Below are positions 16,564-24,459 of a DNA stretch of 38,271 nt, in pieces (positions within the stretch are counted from its first letter, which is position 1; each line of letters starts with the position of its first letter). The stretch spans positions 1 to 38,271 of the forward strand of contig NZ_NZMB01000028.1 of the NCBI RefSeq assembly GCF_002694385.1, in the 5' to 3' direction. This stretch comes from Sneathiella sp. GTDB lineage: Bacteria > Pseudomonadota > Alphaproteobacteria > Sneathiellales > Sneathiellaceae. Under the pieces are notes generated by a model, which searched no databases, was not told the origin of the DNA, and worked only from the letters and a program-made list of their open reading frames with translations. The position numbers and the translations under genes were made by a program.

Positions 16564-18117
16564 ATGAAAGTACGTGCTCAAATCGGCATGGTCCTGAACC
16601 TGGACAAATGCATCGGATGTCATACCTGTTCGGTCACCTGCAAGAATGTCTGGACGAGCCGGGCAGGGGTGGAATACGCCTGGTTCAACAACGTCGAAAC
16701 CAAACCCGGTGTCGGCTATCCGCGCAACTGGGAAGACCAGAAGGAATGGAACGGCGGCTGGGTCCGCAAGGCGAACGGCAAGATCAAGCCGAAGATGGGC
16801 GGCAAGTTCCGTCTGCTCTCCAAGATCTTCGCCAATCCCGACCTTCCCGAGATCGATGACTATTACGAGCCCTTTACCTTCGATTATGCCCATCTGCAAA
16901 ATTCGGGCGAGGCGAAGGACATGCCGACCGCGCGGGCCCATTCGGCAATTACCGGCGAGCGGATGGAAAAGCCGGAATGGGGTCCGAACTGGGAGGAAAT
17001 TCTCGGCGGCGAGTTCGAGAAACGCAGCCGCGACTACAACTTCAAGGACATCGAGAAGGAGATGTACGGGGAGTTCGAGAACACCTTCATGATGTATCTG
17101 CCGAGGCTTTGCGAACATTGCCTGAACCCGGCCTGCGTCGCGTCCTGTCCCTCCGGCGCGATCTACAAGCGCGAGGAGGACGGGATCGTCCTGATCGACC
17201 AGGATAAATGCCGCGGCTGGCGGATGTGCGTGTCGGGATGCCCCTACAAGAAGATCTATTTCAACTGGCAATCCGGTAAGTCGGAAAAATGCACCTTCTG
17301 CTATCCAAGAATCGAGAACGGTGAGCCGACGGTCTGCAGCGAGACCTGCGTCGGCCGCATCCGCTATCTCGGCGTCATCCTCTATGATGCCGACCGGATC
17401 GAGGAAGCTGCGAGTGTTGCCAATGAAGAAGATCTCTACGAGGCGCAGATCGATATCTTCCTTAACCCCAACGATCCTGAGGTGATCGCGGCGGCCAAAC
17501 GCGATGGCGTTCCGGACAGCTGGCTTGCCGCCGCCAGGAGATCGCCCGTCTATAAAATGGCCATGGAGTGGAAGGTGGCCTTTCCGCTGCATCCGGAATA
17601 TCGCACCCTGCCGATGGTCTGGTATATCCCGCCGCTCAGTCCGATCCAGAGCCGCTGGGAAGAGGGGCAGCTGGAAACCGACGGCGTCATCCCGGATGTC
17701 AGCAAGCTGCGCATCCCGGTCAAGTATCTCGCCAATCTGCTGACGGCGGGCAAGGAACAGCCGGTCACTCATGCGCTGGAACGGATGCTGGCGATGCGCG
17801 CCTATATGCGCTCCAAGCATGTCGAGGGGGCGCCGGACCAGGGCATTCTCGATCATGTCGGTCTCGACAAGCCGACGGTCGAGGACATGTACCAGATCAT
17901 GGCGATCGCCAATTACGAGGACCGCTACGTGATCCCGACCAATCATCGGGAATATGCGGGCAAGACGCCTTTCGACAACGAAATCGCCTTTGCCTCCCGC
18001 TCCGAATGCGGGTTCACCTTCGGCGATGGATGCTCGGGCGGCGCGCCCAAGAAGAGTCTGTTCGGAACGCGCACCCACGCCAATACCCTCAACGGTCAAA
18101 TCCGGAGGCAGAAATGA
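16564..18117 (+). CDS. narH: Respiratory nitrate reductase beta subunit
   Basis: The 517-residue electron-transfer subunit carries four iron-sulfur clusters that pass electrons from NarI haem to NarG. Cys groups are clear: CIGCHTCSVTC near the N-terminus, CEHCLNPACVASC around 180-195, CRGWRMCVSGC around 215-225 (the Trp replaces a Cys, as in the [3Fe-4S] site of NarH), and CTFC/CSETC after that. An ATG follows AGGAGAGTAAA. It ends in an ATGA overlap with narJ, preceded by GGAGG. Confidence 0.97.
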   Translation: MKVRAQIGMVLNLDKCIGCHTCSVTCKNVWTSRAGVEYAWFNNVETKPGVGYPRNWEDQKEWNGGWVRKANGKIKPKMGGKFRLLSKIFANPDLPEIDDYYEPFTFDYAHLQNSGEAKDMPTARAHSAITGERMEKPEWGPNWEEILGGEFEKRSRDYNFKDIEKEMYGEFENTFMMYLPRLCEHCLNPACVASCPSGAIYKREEDGIVLIDQDKCRGWRMCVSGCPYKKIYFNWQSGKSEKCTFCYPRIENGEPTVCSETCVGRIRYLGVILYDADRIEEAASVANEEDLYEAQIDIFLNPNDPEVIAAAKRDGVPDSWLAAARRSPVYKMAMEWKVAFPLHPEYRTLPMVWYIPPLSPIQSRWEEGQLETDGVIPDVSKLRIPVKYLANLLTAGKEQPVTHALERMLAMRAYMRSKHVEGAPDQGILDHVGLDKPTVEDMYQIMAIANYEDRYVIPTNHREYAGKTPFDNEIAFASRSECGFTFGDGCSGGAPKKSLFGTRTHANTLNGQIRRQK

Positions 18118-18821
18118 AAAGCTTCAAAGTACTGGGACTATTGCTCAGCTACCCGACCGCCGAGCTCCAGCAGGAAATGGCCGCTCTGGTGGCGGTCATC
18201 CGCCGGGAAAATATCCTGCCGGCCAAGCTCGAGAAACGGCTGGTCGCCTTCATGGAGCGGCTTGCCTCGCGCAATCTCCTGAAGGCGCAGGAGGATTACG
18301 TGTCGCTGTTCGATCGCGGACGCGGGAATTCGCTTTATCTGTTCGAGCATATCCACGGGGAGTCCCGCGACCGCGGGCAGGCAATGGTCGATCTGATCGA
18401 GCATTACAAGGAAAAGGGGCTCGCGCTCAACGCGAAGGAACTTCCTGATTATCTGCCGTTGTTCCTCGAATTCCTGTCGATCTGTGCGCCTCGGGAAGCG
18501 CAGGAGACGCTCGGCGAGGTCGTGCATATCATTGCGGCGATCGGCGCCAAGCTCGATAAGCGCGGCTCCGCCTACAGCATCGTCTTCGAGGCGCTGGCCA
18601 GAATGACCGACGCCCGGATCGATGAGGAATTCGTGCGTCAGGCCCTGGTCGAGGAAGCGGCAAGGGATGACAGCCTTGAGGCGCTCGACAAGGAATGGGA
18701 CGAGGCTCCGGCGTTCGACGGGATCGGCGATGCGGCCTGCGGCACCTGCGCCGTTGCGCGGCCCCTCGGGTTCGGCGCAACCCAGCAATCAACCGGCCAA
18801 CTCAATAGGAGCGGACAATGA
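18114..18821 (+). CDS. narJ: Nitrate reductase assembly chaperone
   Basis: This 235-residue cytoplasmic chaperone of the TorD/NarJ family binds the NarG N-terminus and holds it until molybdenum cofactor and FS0 are inserted and NarGH docks on NarI. Family features are FKVLGLLLSYPT at the start, YVSLFDRGRGNSLYLFEHIHGESRDRGQAM in the middle and PDYLPLFLEFLS. The start is the ATG at 18114, overlapping the narH stop. The frame stays open far upstream, but that part is narH in another frame. It ends in an overlap with narI. Confidence 0.95.
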   Translation: MKSFKVLGLLLSYPTAELQQEMAALVAVIRRENILPAKLEKRLVAFMERLASRNLLKAQEDYVSLFDRGRGNSLYLFEHIHGESRDRGQAMVDLIEHYKEKGLALNAKELPDYLPLFLEFLSICAPREAQETLGEVVHIIAAIGAKLDKRGSAYSIVFEALARMTDARIDEEFVRQALVEEAARDDSLEALDKEWDEAPAFDGIGDAACGTCAVARPLGFGATQQSTGQLNRSGQ

Positions 18822-19501
18822 GCTACTTCTTAAACGAAATCCTGTTCGGCATCTATCCCTATATCGCCATTCTCGTGATGGTTCTCGGCTGTATTTTCCG
18901 TTACGATCAGAACCCCTACAGCTGGAAGGCGGACAGCTCGCAGTTACTCAGGAGCAAGGGAATGCGCTGGGGCAGCAACCTGTTCCATATCGGCATCATC
19001 CTGCTGTTCTTCGGCCATCTTGTCGGCCTGTTGACGCCGGAGCCGGTTTATCATCTGATCATGAGCGCCGTCGTGAAACAGAAAATGGCGATGATCGCCG
19101 GCGGTATTTTCGGCGTGATCTGCTTTATCGGCCTGACTATTCTCTTGTGGCGCCGCTTGACAGACCCTCGGATACGAGCGACCAGCAAGTTCGGTGATAT
19201 CCTGATCCTCGTCATTCTCTATATCCAGCTTATTCTCGGCCTTGCGACCATTCCGGCCTCGGCCCAGCATCCGGACGGCAGCAGCATGATCGCACTCGCG
19301 AGCTGGGCGCAGCATATCGTCACCTTCCGGGGCGGCGCAGCCGATTTCGTGATGGGAGAAGCGTTCATCTTCAAGGCCCATATCTTCCTCGGGCTGACAA
19401 TCTTCCTGATCTTCCCCTTCACGCGCCTCGTGCATGTGTTCAGCGCACCGGTGAAATATATCCTGCGGCCGGGATATCAGATCGTCCGCAAAAGGGGGTA
19501 G
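18818..19501 (+). CDS. narI: Respiratory nitrate reductase gamma subunit (cytochrome b)
   Basis: The 227-residue membrane anchor has five transmembrane helices and oxidises quinol at the periplasmic side. Haem-ligand histidines fit the family: H57 and H67 in the second helix (FHIGIILLFFGH) and H188 and H206 in the last helix (AHIFLGL and LVHVF). Electrons pass through the two b haems to NarH. The ATG overlaps the narJ stop (ATGA). Confidence 0.97.
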   Translation: MSYFLNEILFGIYPYIAILVMVLGCIFRYDQNPYSWKADSSQLLRSKGMRWGSNLFHIGIILLFFGHLVGLLTPEPVYHLIMSAVVKQKMAMIAGGIFGVICFIGLTILLWRRLTDPRIRATSKFGDILILVILYIQLILGLATIPASAQHPDGSSMIALASWAQHIVTFRGGAADFVMGEAFIFKAHIFLGLTIFLIFPFTRLVHVFSAPVKYILRPGYQIVRKRG

Positions 19502-19503
19502 CC

Positions 19504-19953
19504 ATGCCGGTTTTTGTGAATGATACAGAAATCGACGACAACACTGTCTTTTCCGAAATGCAGTATCATTCGGCGCCGAGCATGGAGGAGGCGCGCGACG
19601 CGGCGGCGCAGGCCCTTGTGGTAAAGGAGCTGCTGCGTCAGGAAGCAATAAAGCAGGGCTTATGCGATCCCGATGATACCGACGAGGCGCTTGACGCTTC
19701 GCTGATGGCACTCATCGAGCAGGAAGTCGTCACACCGGCCGCCAGTGCCGATGCCTGCCGCGTCTATTACGAGCAGAACCGCGAGCGGTTCCGCGCCTCC
19801 GACGCCAGCAGCGCCATCCTGCCCTTTGACATGGTGGAGGAGCGGATCCGCGACTATCTGCACACAAGGAGCATTCGCGAAGGCATCCGCTCCTATATCC
19901 TCCATCTCGCCGAATCCGCCCGGATTTTTGGTTTCGATATATCGGCTTTGTAA
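19504..19953 (+). CDS. SurA/NifM-like protein lacking the parvulin domain
   Basis: This 149-residue protein follows narI by two bases, where many nar operons carry a PpiC/NifM-type peptidyl-prolyl isomerase of about 260-300 residues. The N-terminal helical region (about 1-97; MPVFVNDTEID start, ALVVKELLRQEAIKQGL, VYYEQNRERFR) and the C-terminal part (about 104-149; LPFDMVEERIRDYLHTRS and ILHLAESARIFGFDI) match those proteins. The roughly 100-residue parvulin domain normally between them is missing, so no isomerase activity is expected. Frame and GC content are intact and similar to narGHJI. It probably acts as a holdase for the reductase complex. Family assignment is from recalled domain pattern. 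Confidence 0.75.
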   Translation: MPVFVNDTEIDDNTVFSEMQYHSAPSMEEARDAAAQALVVKELLRQEAIKQGLCDPDDTDEALDASLMALIEQEVVTPAASADACRVYYEQNRERFRASDASSAILPFDMVEERIRDYLHTRSIREGIRSYILHLAESARIFGFDISAL

Positions 19954-19973
19954 CATTAGCCTGCAATTATGCT

Positions 19974-20846
19974 TCAAATGCTGTGCGGGCGAAGGGTGTA
20001 GTTATCTTCTGCCGCGACATTCCGGATGATGTCCAGAGCCGTTGATAGATAGGCTTTTTCACTTCGTGACGGATAGACAATGAAGGCAGTTAGACTGAAA
20101 GCCGGTGCGGCTGTCACCTGCGTCATCCGTCCGTCTTTGATCATCGGGCGAACAAGGCGCTCGGGAAAATAGCCTGAACCGCCGTTTTTCAGTATTTGCG
20201 TGAGGCCCAGCCAGCCGACATTTGTGGAAATCGCCGCGCCGGTGAAATCGGGAAAGCTCGCGCTGTGCTGAACATAAAACTCCGGCCCCCAGTCAATGTA
20301 GACATACTGTGTGTCTGGTTCCGGCCGAGTGTCCGGATTTGTCGATACGAGGATAAGTCGATCCTCAATCAAGGGGTCGACAATCAGGCCGGGCCGATTG
20401 TGCGGCGTAAACATGACGCCGATATCCAGACGAGCCTCAATCAGCCCCTGCATCAGATCCGGCTCAAAACCTATTTCCGCACGTATGGATATTTCCGGGG
20501 CGAGTTGTTGCATATGTGGCAGCCAATCGAGAAGAAACTGATCCCAAAGGCCCAGCCTGCCGCCGATTGTAATCGCACCCTCAAAGCCGTCGGGAATCCC
20601 GACATCCTGACGCGCCTGTTCTACGGTACGTACAAGTGTGGAGGCATGCTTTTGAAATTGCGCTCCTGCCGGGGTAAGGGTTGTTCCCGCCTTGTTACGG
20701 ATAAAAAGGGTGCATCCGAGCTGTTCTTCGAGAGAATGAATGCGCGCACTGATAGTGGATTGCGTGACGTGAAGCCGCTCGGCTGCGTTGATAAAGCTGC
20801 CTGTCGCTAAGATGGTCAGGAAGGTCCGGGCTAATTCTGTTTCCAC
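19974..20846 (-). CDS. LysR-type transcriptional regulator
   Basis: The 290-residue protein has the N-terminal helix-turn-helix (about 1-60; NAAERLHVTQSTISARIHSLEEQLG) and a complete periplasmic-binding-like effector domain (about 90-290). It starts with GTG preceded by GGGAAG. It is convergent with the nar operon, 21 bases after its last gene. The flanking gene at 21111 is divergent from it, 264 bases away, and could be its target. The effector is unknown. Confidence 0.9.
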   Translation of the reverse strand: METELARTFLTILATGSFINAAERLHVTQSTISARIHSLEEQLGCTLFIRNKAGTTLTPAGAQFQKHASTLVRTVEQARQDVGIPDGFEGAITIGGRLGLWDQFLLDWLPHMQQLAPEISIRAEIGFEPDLMQGLIEARLDIGVMFTPHNRPGLIVDPLIEDRLILVSTNPDTRPEPDTQYVYIDWGPEFYVQHSASFPDFTGAAISTNVGWLGLTQILKNGGSGYFPERLVRPMIKDGRMTQVTAAPAFSLTAFIVYPSRSEKAYLSTALDIIRNVAAEDNYTLRPHSI

Positions 20847-21110
20847 TAGTAAGCTTCCCTGTCAGGTATATTGTATTTAAATTACCGATATTAAAAACCA
20901 CTATATATCGTTTGTTAAATACTAAAGTGGATTTTATATATCTATACAATAGTAGACAGGGAAGACGATGATCTAATGTCAGAAATCCACCAATTCAGCC
21001 CGATGATTTCCTGGGATAGGCTGCTCTCCAGCAGATCATTCTAAGCAATGAAAAAGATTTTCAAATGAAATGCATCTCTTCGTGCGGCCATGGATGAAAG
21101 GACAATCATT

Positions 21111-21623
21111 ATGATGAACACTGCGAAACCCGGGAAAATTGACAATGATATGGACCAGGCCGGAATCGCGTCGGCCCGGTTGTCAGAGAACGCGGAACAT
21201 GACTTGTTGGCTAACGAGGATATACTGGAACTATTGAATATTTTACTGGAAGCGGAACGTGCGGGCGCGCGTGCTGTCCAGGTGTTGAGCAAACAGACAA
21301 GGGATGCCGTAACGGGCGAGACCTTACAGGAAATTGCTGTGGACGAGGGTCGGTTTTGCGTCATGCTAAATCAGCATATTAATCGGTTGGGTGGTCGGCC
21401 GAGCAAAAAAACCGGCGACTTTTTTGAAAAGTTGATGGCCCTCGAACAATTCGATGACAAGCTGGATTTGCTTGATCGCGGCCAGTCCTGGGTGGTCCGC
21501 AAGATAAGAGGCGCGCTGGCACGGATTGGTGATGAAAAATTGCATGCAGATCTGCTCGACATGCTGAAAGTGCATGAAATCAATATTAAAAGCGCCGCAT
21601 CATTGCGCAAAGCTGATTGGTGA
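21111..21623 (+). CDS. Ferritin-like four-helix protein (DUF6306-type)
   Basis: The 170-residue protein (ATG at 21111, AAAGGA eight bases before; an ATG at 21090 is also open) is predicted to be a bundle of four helices without signal peptide or membrane segment. ELLNILLEAERAGARAVQVL, EIAVDEGRFCVMLNQHI and DKLHADLLDMLKVHE place Glu/His residues at helix positions typical of di-iron ferritin-like folds, notably EAERAG, DEGRF and MLKVHE. The family name is from memory and needs a profile search. Proteins of this type occur beside nitrogen-oxide and stress genes. The ribosome site is good, and it appears to be a single-gene unit. Confidence 0.6.
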   Translation: MMNTAKPGKIDNDMDQAGIASARLSENAEHDLLANEDILELLNILLEAERAGARAVQVLSKQTRDAVTGETLQEIAVDEGRFCVMLNQHINRLGGRPSKKTGDFFEKLMALEQFDDKLDLLDRGQSWVVRKIRGALARIGDEKLHADLLDMLKVHEINIKSAASLRKADW

Positions 21624-21625
21624 TG

Positions 21626-21650
21626 TGAAGGCCATGTCACCTTCATGTTT
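21626..21650 (+). terminator. Candidate terminator of the ferritin-like gene
   Basis: TGAAGG (21626-21631) pairs with CCTTCA (21640-21645) and is followed by TGTTTT, just after the stop at 21623. The stem is short, so this is tentative. Confidence 0.4.
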
Positions 21651-21840
21651 TACCTTGGAATGTTCTCGTACGGTCGTTAGGGGATAGAGCCTTCGCGTCT
21701 TGTCGATGCACGTACACGATGCCACAACCGTATCTTGATTTTCGGGTTTTATGGCGCGCAGGCGAATGCAAAGCGCAAAATGCAGATAGCTTGTCGGGAC
21801 TAAAATAGTATTTGCAATGACAGTGAAAACTTTATAATTA

Positions 21841-21853
21841 GTATTATAAATAC
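21841..21853. promoter_or_regulatory. Candidate NsrR operator
   Basis: GTATTATAAATAC is a near-perfect palindrome that matches the core of published NsrR sites (GTATTT-n-AAATAC type) with one spacing difference. It lies 135 bases before the nsrR ATG in an AT-rich stretch, suitable for NO-relieved autoregulation. Confidence 0.4.
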
Positions 21854-21987
21854 CAGTTATAAATTTCTTCTGTGATGCTGTTTTTTGCGTAGCTCCATAG
21901 GCTGATGAGCAGGCGGGGTGGTTGGGTGAAAGGCCCAATTTTCGGCAGCGGAAGAGTTATCCGGAACTGTTAGGGTTGGAAGGTATA

Positions 21988-22416
21988 ATGCGACTTGCTG
22001 CGTTTTCAGATTATGGGTTACGAGTGATGATGCGGTTGGCGGATAAACCGGAAACATCGCTCACAACCGGTGAAATAGCGCGGGAATTTCATATTTCCTA
22101 TCATCATCTTACAAAAGTCGTGCAGGATCTTGTGCGCGGCGGTTTCTTGCAAACGAAACATGGCGCGGGCGGGGGCATTACACTCGCCAGATCGCCGCAA
22201 TCCATCACTTTGGGAGAGGTAGTACGCTACCTTGAACAGCGACATGCGCTTGTTGAATGCTTTCGTCATGATGGTGGGGCTTGTCACTTGACGCCGAAAT
22301 GCAGATTAAAAGCGAAGCTATTTGATGCGCGCAATGCTTTCTTTGCATCGCTTGATACGACAACAGTTGCTGATTGCGCCTATCCGGGGGGAACGCTGGG
22401 CAGACGCAATAAATAA
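21988..22416 (+). CDS. nsrR: NsrR, NO-sensing Rrf2 repressor
   Basis: The 142-residue protein starts at the ATG at 21988, after GGAAGG. It has the Rrf2 winged helix-turn-helix (about 1-60, MRLAAFSDYGLRVMM and ISYHHLTKVVQDL) and the three cluster cysteines C91, C99 and C105 with spacing of NsrR (C-x7-C-x5-C). The GGITLARSPQSITLGEVV stretch is typical. It binds an iron-sulfur cluster that NO destroys, lifting repression. nnrS follows, so the pair is an NO response unit. Confidence 0.9.
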   Translation: MRLAAFSDYGLRVMMRLADKPETSLTTGEIAREFHISYHHLTKVVQDLVRGGFLQTKHGAGGGITLARSPQSITLGEVVRYLEQRHALVECFRHDGGACHLTPKCRLKAKLFDARNAFFASLDTTTVADCAYPGGTLGRRNK

Positions 22417-22499
22417 GAGGCTATGCGGAAAATGATCAGGCTGGAAGCCATAGGCGGGGATGTTGAAATTGACGCCGCCCTATTCAAAAGGATTGAGCA

Positions 22500-23681
22500 A
22501 TGGCAATACCCAGATTGCGCGATTATAAGGGGCCGGCAATTTTAAGCTATGGTTTCCGGCCGTTTTTTTTCTTCGGAGCGCTCTTCGCCGGGCTTTCGAT
22601 GATGGTATGGCTGCCTGTATTTTATGGAAATCTGGAGATTTCAAGCCTGTTCGGCCCCATTGATTGGCATATCCATGAAGTCTTTTTCGGCTATTTGGCG
22701 GCAATCATCTCTGGCTTCCTGTTTACGGCAGTGCCAAACTGGACGGGGCGCCTGCCCATACAGGGAAATCCCTTATTACTGCTTGTTGTTATTTGGGTTG
22801 CCGGACGCATTGCCATAACATTCTCCCTTTATTTTGGCTGGATCTTGACCATGGTCATTGATCTCGCCTTCCTCACGGCCATTGTCTTTGTCATTGGCAA
22901 TGAAGTTATCTCAGGCAAAAACTGGCGTAATTTAAAGGTTCTGATTCCGATCATTGCATTCTGGCTGGCGAACCTTGGGTTTCATCTGGAAGCGTATTTT
23001 ATGGGGGCGAGCGATTACAGTCAGCGACTCGCGATGGCTGCGGCTATTGTCTTGATCATGCTGATTGGCGGGCGCATTATCCCGAGCTTTACGCGGAACT
23101 TTCTGGTGCGGCGCAATCCGGGCCGGCTGCCAGTGCCTTTTGGTCGGTTCGACATAATCGCCATTGCGCTTGGTGTGATCGCGCTGGGTTTATGGGTTGT
23201 GTTGATCGAAGGTCCGGTTGTTGCCGGATTTATGGGCATTGCGGGACTATTACAGCTTGTAAGGCTCGTGCGCTGGGCGGGTGACCGGACGGGCGGCGAA
23301 TTTCTTGTTACGGTCCTGCATGTCAGCTATCTTTTTATTCCGACAGGATTTCTCCTGATTGCGGCAGGCAATATCTGGCCGGATTATATTTCCTCTGTTG
23401 CCGGAATGCATGCTTTTGGTGTCGGTGCAATCGGTTCAATGACGCTTTCCGTTATGATCCGGGCGACATTTGGCCATACCGGCCAGCCACTCAAGGCCGA
23501 TCTGAAAACCTGGTTGATATTGATCATGATCTGGATATCGGCGATCAGTCGGGTTGCTGCGGCGCTTTATGCGCCCGGTATGGAGATGTTGCTCGAAATT
23601 GCTGCAACAACATGGGTGCTGGCCTTTGCAGGTTTCAGCGTGACTTTCGCTAAGCTGCTATTCAGGCCAAAAGGCTTTTAG
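22500..23681 (+). CDS. nnrS: NnrS, haem-copper NO-stress membrane protein
   Basis: The 393-residue protein has about 12 transmembrane helices and the NnrS pattern: LSYGFRPFFFFGALFAGLSM at the start, IDWHIHEVFFGY with the paired histidines, and PSFTRNFLVRR. It protects against nitrosative stress, lowering formation of dinitrosyl-iron complexes, and is commonly controlled by NsrR or NnrR. AAGGA lies before the ATG. It follows nsrR by 83 bases and is probably cotranscribed. Confidence 0.93.
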   Translation: MAIPRLRDYKGPAILSYGFRPFFFFGALFAGLSMMVWLPVFYGNLEISSLFGPIDWHIHEVFFGYLAAIISGFLFTAVPNWTGRLPIQGNPLLLLVVIWVAGRIAITFSLYFGWILTMVIDLAFLTAIVFVIGNEVISGKNWRNLKVLIPIIAFWLANLGFHLEAYFMGASDYSQRLAMAAAIVLIMLIGGRIIPSFTRNFLVRRNPGRLPVPFGRFDIIAIALGVIALGLWVVLIEGPVVAGFMGIAGLLQLVRLVRWAGDRTGGEFLVTVLHVSYLFIPTGFLLIAAGNIWPDYISSVAGMHAFGVGAIGSMTLSVMIRATFGHTGQPLKADLKTWLILIMIWISAISRVAAALYAPGMEMLLEIAATTWVLAFAGFSVTFAKLLFRPKGF

Positions 23682-23702
23682 TTCATATAAATTTCAATAT
23701 CG

Positions 23703-23730
23703 GGAACCTTTTTCTCGCGGGGTCGTCTAA
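23703..23730 (+). promoter_or_regulatory. sigmaE-type promoter of the ECF sigma gene
   Basis: GGAACC (23703-23708) and GTCTAA (23725-23730), separated by 16 bases, match the ECF/RpoE promoter GGAACTT-N15/16-GTCTAA closely. It lies 22 bases before the sigma ATG, so the sigma factor probably drives its own operon. Confidence 0.7.
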
Positions 23731-23752
23731 CAGGGCAAAAGGAACGATCAAG

Positions 23753-24439
23753 ATGCCCCGAATACTCGCAAATATTGAAATGATGGATGATATCGACCTG
23801 GTAAGGCATGCATCACAAAAAGACGCCTATGCCGTACGAACGATAATCACCAGAAACAATCAACGTCTTTTCCGAACTGCCTGGAGTGTCCTGCGCAACC
23901 ATGCGGATGCAGAGGATGTTGTGCAGGAGGCCTATTTAAAAGCATTTAATTCCCTGGAAAGCTATAGCGGAAGATCCAGCCTATCAACATGGCTGACGCG
24001 CATCGTTTATAATGCGGCGATAGATCGCAAACGGGCCCAAAAGCGGCGTCAGGAGAGTCTGCTGCTACAGGATGTGCCTGTAATTTATGATCTTCAATCC
24101 TGGACTGCATCAGACGTGGATTTTGATTCTCCGGAATCAAAGCTGATCCGTAAACAGTTTTCAGCAATCTTGAAACAAGCGGTTGCACGGCTTCCTGATG
24201 ATTTTCGCTCTGTTTTTGTACTGCGCGATATTGAAGGCATGTCGGTTTCCGAGACTGCTGAAGCATTACAAATCAAAGTAGCGACCGTTAAATCACGGCT
24301 TTTCAGGGCCCGGCGAGATTTGCGTAAAGATTTGGCCATAAAATTTGAATCGATCTTTACGGATACGATCACCTTCGCCGGCGCTGATTGTGATGCCATG
24401 ACCAACCGGGTTCTGGCCGCTTTGAATATTCAATCTTAA
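23753..24439 (+). CDS. ECF sigma factor (RpoE-like)
   Basis: The 228-residue protein has sigma region 2 (about 28-95; DAEDVVQEAYLKAFNSLESY and STWLTRIVYNAAIDRKRAQKRR) and region 4 (about 145-198; LPDDFRSVFVLRDIEGMSVSETAEALQIKVATVKSRLFRAR). A 30-residue C-terminal tail, FAGADCDAMTNRVLAAL, is shared with a subgroup of ECF factors. No anti-sigma gene or zinc-binding anti-sigma domain is adjacent. It is followed after 20 bases by the ferritin-like gene, whose start has a strong AAAAGGAG. Confidence 0.92.
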   Translation: MPRILANIEMMDDIDLVRHASQKDAYAVRTIITRNNQRLFRTAWSVLRNHADAEDVVQEAYLKAFNSLESYSGRSSLSTWLTRIVYNAAIDRKRAQKRRQESLLLQDVPVIYDLQSWTASDVDFDSPESKLIRKQFSAILKQAVARLPDDFRSVFVLRDIEGMSVSETAEALQIKVATVKSRLFRARRDLRKDLAIKFESIFTDTITFAGADCDAMTNRVLAALNIQS

Positions 24440-24459
24440 AACATGAAAAGGAGTACCCA

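Larger units (their letters stand above)
21624..21987. other. Long intergenic region before nsrR
   Basis: This 364-base gap contains a terminator-like hairpin at 21626-21650 and an AT-rich stretch (21790-21870) with a candidate NsrR site. I see no coding region with credible composition. Confidence 0.5.

Noticed and set aside
15862-18099. Leftward open frame of 745 codons over narG and narH
   Set aside because: Mirror frame of GC-rich genes; composition is Arg/Asp/Gly-biased and lacks motifs.
17568-18113. Upstream extension of the narJ frame
   Set aside because: It overlaps narH in another frame; the ATG at 18114 has GGAGG and the narH-narJ overlap.
22423-22545. 40-codon open frame between nsrR and nnrS
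   Set aside because: It overlaps the nnrS start by 46 bases and is too short to separate from chance, though a leader peptide is not excluded.
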